Translations under genes and position numbers: made by a program
Assembly: GCA_028699365.1 (NCBI GenBank)
Contig: JAQVUQ010000006.1
Coordinates: forward strand, 1-19,850
Length of the DNA: 19,850 nt
Direction: 5' to 3'
Origin: a bacterium
Lineage (GTDB): Bacteria > UBP13 > UBA5359
In this document: piece after piece, positions 7,801 through 14,480 of the stretch
Layout of the letters: each line of letters begins with the position of its first letter
Numbering within the stretch: the first letter of the stretch is position 1
Notes under the pieces: model-generated
What the model saw: only the letters and a program-made list of their open reading frames with translations
Told to the model about the DNA's origin: nothing
Databases searched by the model: none

Positions 7801-8146
7801 AATCCTGCAGTTGATAAGTTATTTCAAGCCGATCGCCATCATAATCAAAGCCGGCCTTAATATCGGCCTCGTGCCTGCTTCCGCTCAGCCATCTGCCGCT
7901 GTAATCCTGCACTCCCGTTTTCTGAATACCCCGTATGCCGAAATTGGTAGGGCAGGGCGGGTCATCGAAATCTATTTTAGCATCAAAAGGCCATATCCCT
8001 TCTTCCGCAAAGGCCAGCCTCCTTCCGCTTTTTAAATCCTTTACAGCCCTCATTTTGCCTGAATTATCAAAAGACAGTTGAAAATTGCCCAGATCGAAAG
8101 ACCGGCAGTCGGAAGGACTGCTGCCGGATATGTTTGTAGCTTGCAT
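4868..8146 (-). CDS. Large GH13-family (alpha-amylase superfamily) enzyme with flanking beta-sandwich regions
   Basis: A 1092-residue protein without signal peptide, so probably cytoplasmic. Residues 1-290 look like a beta-rich module. About 300-620 is the GH13 catalytic barrel, starting SAIYQVHPYIWDFGG. Region II is DGFRVDAM (nucleophile D447), region III is LVLSEVC (acid/base E495) and region IV is LRNHDQ (stabiliser D562), so the catalytic triad is complete. Region I reads DTVPHS (D379 onward) where most members have DxVxNH, so N is H and H is S. About 630-1092 is a long beta-sandwich tail with TAEIMAEDSFDLYINGAYIV, resembling lectin-like modules of GH2 or rhamnosidase enzymes. The protein is much longer than typical GH13 enzymes (400-700 residues). 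The ATG at 8146 has GGGAG upstream; a GTG 33 bases earlier lacks a ribosome site. It likely acts on imported alpha-linked oligosaccharides; exact specificity unknown. Confidence 0.85.
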   Translation of the reverse strand: MQATNISGSSPSDCRSFDLGNFQLSFDNSGKMRAVKDLKSGRRLAFAEEGIWPFDAKIDFDDPPCPTNFGIRGIQKTGVQDYSGRWLSGSRHEADIKAGFDYDGDRLEITYQLQDCLFTLVFETGVNGLMMMNISLDYSGSVPAYLRMLKIVYPRFDLNVPGSFYYIADPQLFPDQLRRTGDTATSGPIGKGEPRNEPWSYRLDALFIKGSRNKPDFMLYAHSYLKEGVGYSYSEVNGGVDFSLFFSAFAALHKTRHIHCGPVFIRSGAVSWDDAWTVVEKLKLDAGIKASQRPNWIKGSAIYQVHPYIWDFGGFKSLGEQLERIKNMGFDILYLPPLHPSRSYCQRSITHILDSYGSREDFLALNDKAKKLGMRVIVDTVPHSMLPGSDICREHPEWIARDETNSEMGWSTSNWQMDVTNEEWQNHYVECCVEWALSDRFDGFRVDAMICFPPDWSGSGNYLWPGRKLWGSVGMMQRLHAAMREADPDSLVLSEVCMLGCDAYYQHHIWSSGFHRALRRMECCADHRRWKQFIRSVKTFVGKRKFCEPAGGIAVLSLRNHDQVPALGREFLNSDRSVMALSCFLEGLPLLSMSTERGAEKMIRRALSLRRKYADFVNTGREVFNIETPDSLPVLGFSRMLEGRALSLVINLSGRRLSGKGELKLAEDVISLPIELAPYDFNIYLTEGGETTLADKGFEEEDERIGTLYAKVETSIEREILGEVCFEDLTLEAVYPERWEWDPMLFSCCNYNDDGWVQAVSPSFETFGEERTGFEVRPVWMPGDTPLEWWTDLSAGKSKGHFRQLVEIDGDIRYVTAEIMAEDSFDLYINGAYIVSGGIKDNRFWYPEKACCVDKVDLSGVLKQGKNCLGYIVKHIGSSRGLAARITVSYRDGREIVFRTDRGCKSGPENAYSLYKPNLHLSAGSGYSDLLLPAGKGQNTLSESMPVTLALEDNGLFRLVIDSRGESLPSKLLAKVSFRVRNIGSWIACRKETWNNSYMEGELLRWRDAVNFCSFEPMPEFDGNELKADMTKPLLLLTDKGYLALGFPPGEKETNLLLVADGDDIICTLIKRFPPAFGFLANFSFMLKFKES
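4880..4904 (-). repeat. Perfect 10-bp inverted repeat at the 3' end of the GH13 gene
   Basis: GAATTTCAGC and GCTGAAATTC form a perfect 10-bp stem around a 5-base loop, inside the last codons of the GH13 gene, 12 bases before its stop. No T-run follows on the minus strand, so it is not a classical intrinsic terminator, though it could slow 3' decay of the mRNA or end it with an imperfect tail. It is the only terminator-like structure between the two gene blocks. Confidence 0.45.
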
Positions 8147-8211
8147 TATGCAACTCCCTGTCAAAATTCCGTCACACACCTTACTTACAGGCTTGATTCT
8201 CCCTGAATCGC

Positions 8212-9456
8212 TTAATCGGATTTCTTGATAATTTCGTTTATCTCTTCAGAGGCTTCCAGACAAGCCTGTCGTGCAGTGATCATACCGGCGTGAGCACGCT
8301 CCACCTTATCCACCCAGATAGTCACTATCCTGTTGATCTGCGGTACTCTTGGATAGGGCTCAAGGTAAGGGACAGCGTCCAGCAGGACCTTAATGTTTTC
8401 CGGCTTACCGGTATTATCTCCGACAACCTTTTCCGCAACATCCTTCATAACAGGGAGATTTATTCCGGAGAGCACCTGCTGCCCACTGGCCGAGACAATA
8501 TATTTCAAGAATCTTATGGCAGCTTCTTTGCGGCTGCTGCCGGCTGCGATGGCAAAGCCCGATGAACTGGCCCAGTATGCCTTCTTCCGTCCATAAGGCA
8601 TCAGGCATATATCCCAATCAAAGCCTTTGATACTCTGCCGAAAATCATCCATGCTCCAGGTGCAATTACGATGCATGGCCAGTTTCCCGGTTTTGAACAG
8701 GTCTGCCTCGCTGATGCTCTCAGCGCCGTTAGCTCTCCAGACAGGAGAGACCTTATACCGCTTCTTTAAATCGATATTGAACTGCAGACATTCGGTAGCA
8801 GCGGCAGTATCCAGTCCGGAGGCCGTGGCACTGGAATTGAGCAATCCCGCTCCGAAAAGTCCCAGCTCTACCAGACCGGAGAAACCGAACTGGTCGATTA
8901 TACCGTCGCCGTTTGTATCCACGGTCAGCTTGCGTGCAGCCGCAACCATATCTTCCAGGGTCCAGTTTTTATTGGGATAAGGAATGCCGTACTTATCAAA
9001 CAAAGTTTTATTATAGAACAGTAATTCCATATCTATACCGGAAGGGAAACCCATCAAACGGCCTTTATACCGGTACCAATCGACCACTTTTTCATAATAT
9101 CTGCCGGAATCAAAATCCTTAAGAGCGGCATCCAGATCCATGAAAGCACCTTTGGCTGCCAGTTCACCGAATCCCTGCCCCATCCACATGACATCAGGTG
9201 CAGTATTACCGGCAATCAGAGATTGCACTTTCTGGTAATAGAATTTTGGCGCTATTTCGATAGCTTTGACCTTTATATCGGGGTTAGCCTCTTCAAAGCC
9301 CTTTATAAGCCTGGAATATAGAATATTGTTCTGCACGCCTGCACCATAAGTGAAGGTTATTTCCGTCCTTGCCGGATAGCTCTTTCCCGGACCACAGCCA
9401 CTCAAGATACTTACCGTTATCCCCAGCAACAGAAGTGCAAATACAGCCTTTTTCAT
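8212..9456 (-). CDS. Extracellular solute-binding lipoprotein, sugar ABC transporter type (SBP family 1)
   Basis: A 414-residue periplasmic or surface-anchored binding protein that would capture oligosaccharides for an ABC importer. Residues 1-21 are a lipoprotein signal: Met-Lys-Lys, a hydrophobic stretch, then lipobox L-S-G-C with lipidated C21. The mature part has family features: EITFTYGAG, a GFEEANPDIKVKAIE segment, MWMGQGFGELAAKGAFMDLD, the Ca-binding-like loop DTNGDGIIDQFGF, and SSSGFAIAAGSSRKEAAIRF near the C-terminus. The ATG at 9456 is chosen because the signal peptide begins there and GGAAGGGG lies upstream; an upstream in-frame start would add a charged leader before the lipid signal. 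It lies 93 bases after the GHL10 gene and 65 before GH13. No permease or ATPase genes are nearby, so its partners must be outside the window. Confidence 0.93.
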   Translation of the reverse strand: MKKAVFALLLLGITVSILSGCGPGKSYPARTEITFTYGAGVQNNILYSRLIKGFEEANPDIKVKAIEIAPKFYYQKVQSLIAGNTAPDVMWMGQGFGELAAKGAFMDLDAALKDFDSGRYYEKVVDWYRYKGRLMGFPSGIDMELLFYNKTLFDKYGIPYPNKNWTLEDMVAAARKLTVDTNGDGIIDQFGFSGLVELGLFGAGLLNSSATASGLDTAAATECLQFNIDLKKRYKVSPVWRANGAESISEADLFKTGKLAMHRNCTWSMDDFRQSIKGFDWDICLMPYGRKKAYWASSSGFAIAAGSSRKEAAIRFLKYIVSASGQQVLSGINLPVMKDVAEKVVGDNTGKPENIKVLLDAVPYLEPYPRVPQINRIVTIWVDKVERAHAGMITARQACLEASEEINEIIKKSD

Positions 9457-9549
9457 CACACGCCGACCCCTTCCAGCACCGGATATGCGTTCCCGAACAC
9501 AATCTGCCCGCAATCATTAGACCGCCCTATATATACGGCAGAGATGTTA

Positions 9550-11388
9550 TTACGACCCTATCTTCAGGGACTTCCCGAAACCCGGCATGGAATCGGAAAG
9601 AGTGTTCTTCCCGCCAAATGTCACTAAAGCATCGTTATACCGGGTAACAGCGTTACCGGCAATTCCCTTGTCGATAGCATCGAAATTGAAGCAAGCTACC
9701 GTGTCATCATCCGGAGCAAAAGGCTTAAGCGGTACACCGCTAAAAAGGATCGCCCGTTTCGAGATCACCAGGTCATCCAGCAACCCCTCGTAGCTCGTCC
9801 AGTCCTCATACCCGCCGTATCTACCCAGAAAAAGATCGACTCCGGGGTTGCTATTCAACCGGGATATTTTTACCTGCCTTTCGGCATCCATACATCCGTT
9901 GACATAGATTCTTATATATCCACCGGCCCCGTCAATGATACAAGCGACATGGTTCCATTCATCCAATCTGATTGATGTAACGCCTGTAAGCGTAATATCG
10001 TCTACCGGCTCACACGTATTAACTCTAAAGTTTATCCTTCCTTTTGAATCGAGATATACCTCATAACCACGCCCCGCATTAGCGGACATCTGGTGGTCAT
10101 ATTTTGATATAATACGTTGCGTGAGACCGCTATAGGGATAACGGCGCGGTTTCATCCGGAAAGAAAGAGTCATTTGTCCTGCAGCACAGTTCAGCGCATC
10201 ATAATGGGCTATCCGGGCAATTCCCGGTGTGCCTGCCGGTGACAGGGTCACGCAGCTATGCAGCAAAGGACTATCTGCAATCGACTTTATCTCTCCCCAA
10301 CAGGAGAGATTAATGCCGTAACGGCTGCAAAGCGGACCGTAGATTCGCTTCACGGCATCCTCCCAGGTGGGTATGCCTATTTTATCATCCTCACTGGAGA
10401 GGTAACCGAGATCGGCATGAGCTACCGAAAGCAGGTTAGGATACAGTGTTTTTCCTGTGGATATTCCTATAACCAGATGATCAACCAGTCTATTGCGAAC
10501 CAGGCTTTCCCAGTCCAGATACATATTACCATAAGGAGGGCCGATATATCTGCCACGCGGTATACCTGTCATTAAGACGGTAGTGGGAAGTGCCCGCCGC
10601 AGCTCTCGATATAACTTAACAAAGTACTCTCCCCTCAATCTGCGCCATTTCTCCGGATCAAAATCCTGTTTCAATATATCGACGCCGTAACGCTTCATAT
10701 ATTCTTCGACCACAGGCTTGTTGAAACCGTATTTGTCAGCCTGTTCCGCCGGCCTGGAGTGCGTTCTGGTGCAGAGATACACCCCATCGTAATTGTATTC
10801 CCTGACCATCTTGCCGATCTGACTTACAATATATTGCCTGGCTTCAGGGTAGGCATATTCCAGCACGCCGTACTGGTATTCATTCTGGCTGCGATCGATC
10901 ACCTGATATTGCGGATGTTCGATCGTAAACCGTGATTGCCAGGGGAAAGGCGTATTACCGCCGTAAAGTATGCTCTCGGGTGCGCCCCAGTCGTTAATAG
11001 TAGTATAAGCATATATACGGAGTTTATGTTTATGTGCCGCCTTCACGGCAGCCTTGATCGGATCGAAGACTGCCTCTATTTCGGCTACTTTCTTATAATA
11101 CGCCATAGAAGAGGCCGGCCTGGTCACATAATATTCCTTTATTATCCTGGATGAAACGCGCCAGAGAACGATATCCGCAGCACAGTCTTCTTTCCAGAAT
11201 CTCATCTGCCTGTCTATCTTTTCAGGCGTATCCAACTGGGCGTCTCCCTTGCTGAGCAGTATATTATCTCCCCAGCTCACGTAAATGACTTTCGCCTTTT
11301 GAGCCCAGGCCGCCGAAACAACCGTATTCACCAGAACAATTACCGTCAAGGCTATAGCAGTTCTATAGAGGCATCGGTACCTGGTCAT
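9550..11388 (-). CDS. Secreted GHL10-type glycoside-hydrolase-like protein with C-terminal LamG domain
   Basis: A 612-residue exported protein. Residues 1-30 are a signal peptide (MTRYRCLYRTAIALTVIVLV, cleavage probably after A-W-A). About 30-370 is a TIM-barrel region of the glycosyl-hydrolase-like GHL10/DUF187 type: AAHKHKLRIYAYTTIND, YEYAYPEARQY-like A-Y-P-E-A-R-Q-Y-I, YNYDGVYLCTRTHSRP and YVKLYREL-like F-V-K-L-Y-R-E-L. About 390-555 is a LamG/concanavalin-A-like lectin module (MTLSFRMKP, DEWNHVACIIDG, IRIYVNGCMDAE, LFLGRYGG, LDDLVISKRAIL). It probably binds and cleaves or modifies a polysaccharide outside the cytoplasm; enzyme activity in this family is poorly characterised. The ATG at 11388 follows AAGGAAAGAG and starts the signal peptide; earlier in-frame ATGs do not. 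It lies 32 bases after the M14 gene, whose LamG module closely resembles its own. Confidence 0.82.
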   Translation of the reverse strand: MTRYRCLYRTAIALTVIVLVNTVVSAAWAQKAKVIYVSWGDNILLSKGDAQLDTPEKIDRQMRFWKEDCAADIVLWRVSSRIIKEYYVTRPASSMAYYKKVAEIEAVFDPIKAAVKAAHKHKLRIYAYTTINDWGAPESILYGGNTPFPWQSRFTIEHPQYQVIDRSQNEYQYGVLEYAYPEARQYIVSQIGKMVREYNYDGVYLCTRTHSRPAEQADKYGFNKPVVEEYMKRYGVDILKQDFDPEKWRRLRGEYFVKLYRELRRALPTTVLMTGIPRGRYIGPPYGNMYLDWESLVRNRLVDHLVIGISTGKTLYPNLLSVAHADLGYLSSEDDKIGIPTWEDAVKRIYGPLCSRYGINLSCWGEIKSIADSPLLHSCVTLSPAGTPGIARIAHYDALNCAAGQMTLSFRMKPRRYPYSGLTQRIISKYDHQMSANAGRGYEVYLDSKGRINFRVNTCEPVDDITLTGVTSIRLDEWNHVACIIDGAGGYIRIYVNGCMDAERQVKISRLNSNPGVDLFLGRYGGYEDWTSYEGLLDDLVISKRAILFSGVPLKPFAPDDDTVACFNFDAIDKGIAGNAVTRYNDALVTFGGKNTLSDSMPGFGKSLKIGS

Positions 11389-11420
11389 CGCTCTTTCCTT
11401 TCTTTGCGTGTCGTTTTTCT

Positions 11421-13715
11421 TCATTTGGCGGCAAATCCCCATTCCCGCTTTTCCTGACCATCGTACTTGCAGGTAACAACGATTACTTCGTCCATTTTCT
11501 CAGGCGGTATGTTCACCTGTATATAAGTACCGCCAAGGCCGCCCTTCCAGACCTGGTAGCCGTCACGTTCAGAAGGGCTGATAAGCTTTCCGTTCAACCT
11601 TACCTCCAGAATGCGAGGAGTGTTATAAGGCAGCATGCTCCTTATAGCCAGGCCATGCGCTATCGGGCCGGGATTATTGAGAACCTCTCTGTCAGGATCG
11701 GCAAATACCCTGTTGATGCTCCCCGTCTCCTCAAGATGCTTTCTTATCGCTTCTACATCCACCCCCGGCATACGGGACAGATTGGACAGCAATTGACTGA
11801 CGTATATCTGGTTATCGCCTTGCCTGCATCCGAGAAAAACCTTTTTGGCGGCATCGGGGCTCATGGCAATGCCGAAACAGAATGCTCCATCCATGTCGGG
11901 ATAAGAACGAAAGGTGCGGAACATGCTTTGCTTATTCCATAACTCCACACGGCTCTCACGTCGTACCGCAGCCGTTTGACCGTAGGCCGCCAGCCATTGC
12001 ATCCAGGAACTGTTGACGCTTATGCGTCGATTAGGATACCCGTCACATAATTCTGTGCTGAAGCGATCACAGCCTATCTCCATCAATCGTTTGAGCCTTG
12101 CCACTGCGCTGCCGGACCAGCCACCGCTCTCAATGGTCAAAGGTATGCTGTGATATTTGATATAAGCGTAAGTACAGGCATTTACAGCACTTGCGGTGGG
12201 ATACACATAAAACCTGTCCTCATACCCTTGCATAGTTTCAGGCGGCAGCATTATCTTCTCGTGCGTTTCCGATCCAAGATGCTGAGGGAAACCCAATACC
12301 CCGGCCGCTTCTGCCATTTCACGGACAATCGATCCCTGAAACGTATTCAGTACCAAGCTGTAACCGGATGTGCCTACAAACTCTCCCATATAAGCGCCCT
12401 GCAGCATCGTACCATGGGAATCGACTATAACTTCAGGTTTCAAGCGGTCTATCAGCTTCTGTATAAGAACACCTTCAGGGTTCTCCTCCGGCAGCGAAGC
12501 CCCGGCCGTTGTCCAGCACCAGGCGATGTCCCGGCCAAACTTGTTGTTCCCCGTCTTGCCGTACCCATAGGGATTAGGAACCGGGATGATCATACAAATC
12601 TGCCGGGAACGGATCTTCGCCGCCAGAGGATCGTCCCCCAAAAGCCATTCAGCAAACGCCAGCAAAGATGTGGCACCGCTGATTTCCGCTCCCGAATGCA
12701 TAGCCAGCATAAGCACCACTTCTTTGTTGTCGTCGGGAACTTTGAAATCGGTAATGGTCAACATATGCAATGGTAGATCAGATGATCCTTTTCCCAGCAA
12801 TTCAGCCTTGATGCGATCAGGATGTGATGCTTGCCATTTTTGCCCAATGCGACCGATCTCCTCAACAGATGGATACGATATGGGCCTGAAAGGATATTTA
12901 CTGTTGAAAGCAACGCCTGCCGGTGCTCCGGCGGTCAACCGCAGAGCCTTATCGAAGCCGGGCCGGGAATCCGCCAGTGAAGGCTGAGCGCCGTCAATCA
13001 AGAGCAACTGATGCTTATCCCTGTCCACACTATTGAGATGCTTTCCTCCGGGCTCCTGCGAATCAAAGTGGTAGAGCGCCACTGTCCTGGCTTCTTTGCC
13101 GGTATAAGGAGCTGCAGGTACCCCTGTAAATACCAGTGCATCAGCGGTAAGCCGCAATTCATCCACCAGCCCTTTGAAATAGAGCTTATCCTCACCGCCA
13201 TAAGATCCCAGATACAGATCCTGCAGGGCATTTGCCTGAACTCGTCCCAGCGCACGGTCACTGCTTTCGGCATCAAGCTTGCCGTTCACATATATCTGCA
13301 ATTTTCCGGCAGGGCCGTTTAGAACGCAGGCAATATGCGTCCATTGAGCAACAGGAATTACGGCTTTTGAAACAACACTGGCTGCAGGGAGCCCCATATT
13401 TTCACTGTAAGGCGTCACTCTGAAAAAAAGCCGCCCGTTATCGTTTATGGCTATCTCCCAGCCCCTCAAATGGTTGGCGGGCTTATTATTGATAGTGTGT
13501 CCGTATTTGGAAACTATCCGTCCCCAGGCCCTGTTCTCTTCAGGAAATATCCAGGCCTCCACCGTCATTCCGGCACCCGGGAAACAGAGTTCATCCGCGT
13601 GCTTTATTCTAGCCCTGCCGCAACTCACTGCTCCATCTGCAGCCGATACTGTTGGAACTATGGCAGACACCAACAGAGCGGTAAATAATAATATTGTTTT
13701 AACTCCAAGCATCAT
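11421..13715 (-). CDS. Secreted LamG plus M14-family zinc carboxypeptidase-like protein
   Basis: A 764-residue exported protein. Residues 1-25 are a signal peptide ending V-S-A-A. About 28-200 is a LamG module (MTVEAWIFPEENRAWGRIVS, QWTHIACVLNG, LQIYVNGKLDAE, LYLGSYGG, LVDELRLTADALV). About 275-550 is an M14 metallocarboxypeptidase domain: YPSVEEIG, LAMHSGAEISG with H340, NKFGRDIAW (N391, R395), VDSHGTM with the second zinc histidine H434, and catalytic E529 in LTIESGG. M14 enzymes normally have H-x-x-E; here glutamate is E344, one residue late (H-S-G-A-E), so the zinc site may be shifted or altered. The C-terminal 200 residues include a beta-rich tail (RILEVRLNGKLIS) typical of this type. 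It would trim peptides or peptide-glycan conjugates outside the cytoplasm. GAGGTG precedes the ATG pair at 13715. Confidence 0.85.
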   Translation of the reverse strand: MMLGVKTILLFTALLVSAIVPTVSAADGAVSCGRARIKHADELCFPGAGMTVEAWIFPEENRAWGRIVSKYGHTINNKPANHLRGWEIAINDNGRLFFRVTPYSENMGLPAASVVSKAVIPVAQWTHIACVLNGPAGKLQIYVNGKLDAESSDRALGRVQANALQDLYLGSYGGEDKLYFKGLVDELRLTADALVFTGVPAAPYTGKEARTVALYHFDSQEPGGKHLNSVDRDKHQLLLIDGAQPSLADSRPGFDKALRLTAGAPAGVAFNSKYPFRPISYPSVEEIGRIGQKWQASHPDRIKAELLGKGSSDLPLHMLTITDFKVPDDNKEVVLMLAMHSGAEISGATSLLAFAEWLLGDDPLAAKIRSRQICMIIPVPNPYGYGKTGNNKFGRDIAWCWTTAGASLPEENPEGVLIQKLIDRLKPEVIVDSHGTMLQGAYMGEFVGTSGYSLVLNTFQGSIVREMAEAAGVLGFPQHLGSETHEKIMLPPETMQGYEDRFYVYPTASAVNACTYAYIKYHSIPLTIESGGWSGSAVARLKRLMEIGCDRFSTELCDGYPNRRISVNSSWMQWLAAYGQTAAVRRESRVELWNKQSMFRTFRSYPDMDGAFCFGIAMSPDAAKKVFLGCRQGDNQIYVSQLLSNLSRMPGVDVEAIRKHLEETGSINRVFADPDREVLNNPGPIAHGLAIRSMLPYNTPRILEVRLNGKLISPSERDGYQVWKGGLGGTYIQVNIPPEKMDEVIVVTCKYDGQEKREWGFAAK

Positions 13716-13753
13716 AACGCACCTCGTTCAAGCAATGCAAAGACAAGTAACTC

Positions 13754-14389
13754 TCAGAGTGCCTCAGCCAGAGAGGAAACCATCTGCCCGCCGGGCTGAG
13801 TATGTTTCAGCCATTTGACATGGCCATCACAGAAGAGAACGTTCAAACCGTTGCTGTGACGGGCAGAGAGATTGCGCCAATCACCGGGAGACGCCAGAAA
13901 GACATAGTCAGTAGTAGCATCAACAGCATAAAGTGTTTCCGTAGGATGCTGCAAATCTGTTTCGTTACGTGCCGGTTTAGTCCCCTCAATACTCCATATA
14001 CCCTCTCCATTGGTCACGAACCTGCCCATAGTGCCCAGAAGAGAACCGTAGCTGGTATTGACGGCCGGCGTTCCTTTGGGTCCATAGCCAGTATCACTCG
14101 GACACTGCATTATCTGGTCACTTACGCCATACGACCTGAGCCGCTCCCACTGGCTAACCATGCCGCTCAGACTGTTATACCTGCCCTTGGGGTAATTGCC
14201 GTCGAAATCCTGTAAATACATGCTTAAAGATAGTCCTATCTGCTTTAGGTTGCTTTGGCAGGTGGCCTTCCTGGCATTCTCCCTGGCTCTGCCGAATACC
14301 GGGAACAAAATAGCTGCCAGAATCGCGATTATCGCGATAACTACCAGCAGTTCTATAAGTGTAAAGCCTCTCTTTTTTGTCTCTCTCAT
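13754..14389 (-). CDS. Prepilin-like protein with type IV pilin N-terminal methylation site (DUF1559-like)
   Basis: A 211-residue protein starting [15 protein letters not shown]. The G-F-T-L-I-E motif after K-K-R is the prepilin peptidase cleavage and methylation signal (cleaved after G8, mature E5), and a hydrophobic helix of about 20 residues follows, ending in [20 protein letters not shown]. The C-terminal part has the [16 protein letters not shown] tract of the DUF1559 group, abundant in Armatimonadota and Planctomycetota. Two ATGs adjoin (14392 and 14389); GGAGGT is 3 or 6 bases upstream, so the second is preferred, and a GTG at 14422 has no ribosome site. Such proteins form pseudopili or surface structures; members are often scattered beside secreted hydrolases, and their function is mostly unknown. 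It sits between the ADP-ribosylglycohydrolase-like and M14 genes, 38 bases before the latter. Confidence 0.92.
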   Translation of the reverse strand: MRETKKRGFTLIELLVVIAIIAILAAILFPVFGRARENARKATCQSNLKQIGLSLSMYLQDFDGNYPKGRYNSLSGMVSQWERLRSYGVSDQIMQCPSDTGYGPKGTPAVNTSYGSLLGTMGRFVTNGEGIWSIEGTKPARNETDLQHPTETLYAVDATTDYVFLASPGDWRNLSARHSNGLNVLFCDGHVKWLKHTQPGGQMVSSLAEAL

Positions 14390-14456
14390 CATGTTACCTC
14401 CACATAATCTACTTGCGTCCACCGGGACCTGTAACCTTCACAAACAATAATTATTT

Positions 14457-14480
14457 CTACATATGCGTACTCACCTCCTT
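14457..14480 (-). promoter_or_regulatory. Orphan consensus Shine-Dalgarno followed by a start-stop AUG-UAG
   Basis: Immediately after the TAG stop of the ADP-ribosylglycohydrolase-like gene, the minus strand reads AAGGAGGTGA (14480-14471), fully complementary to the 16S anti-Shine-Dalgarno. Eight bases later comes ATG (14462-14460) followed at once by TAG (14459-14457). No other frame continues, so this strong site serves no usable gene. The prepilin-like gene has its own GGAGGT about 80 bases further on. It could stabilise the 5' end of a processed mRNA (as the STAB-SD of Bacillus thuringiensis cry3A does), act as a ribosome-stalling minimal ORF, or be a relic (inference). The remainder of the 91-base gap holds nothing else I can name. 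Confidence 0.5.

Noticed and set aside
8146-8170. TTGACA (perfect -35 consensus) just upstream of the GH13 start
   Set aside because: No -10-like hexamer lies at 16-18 bases, which would fall inside the coding region; the gene has a good ribosome site and fits read-through from upstream genes.
9510-9549. TATATA in the gap before the solute-binding protein gene, as a -10 box
   Set aside because: No acceptable -35 hexamer at normal spacing; an AT-rich run in a short intergenic gap is weak evidence.
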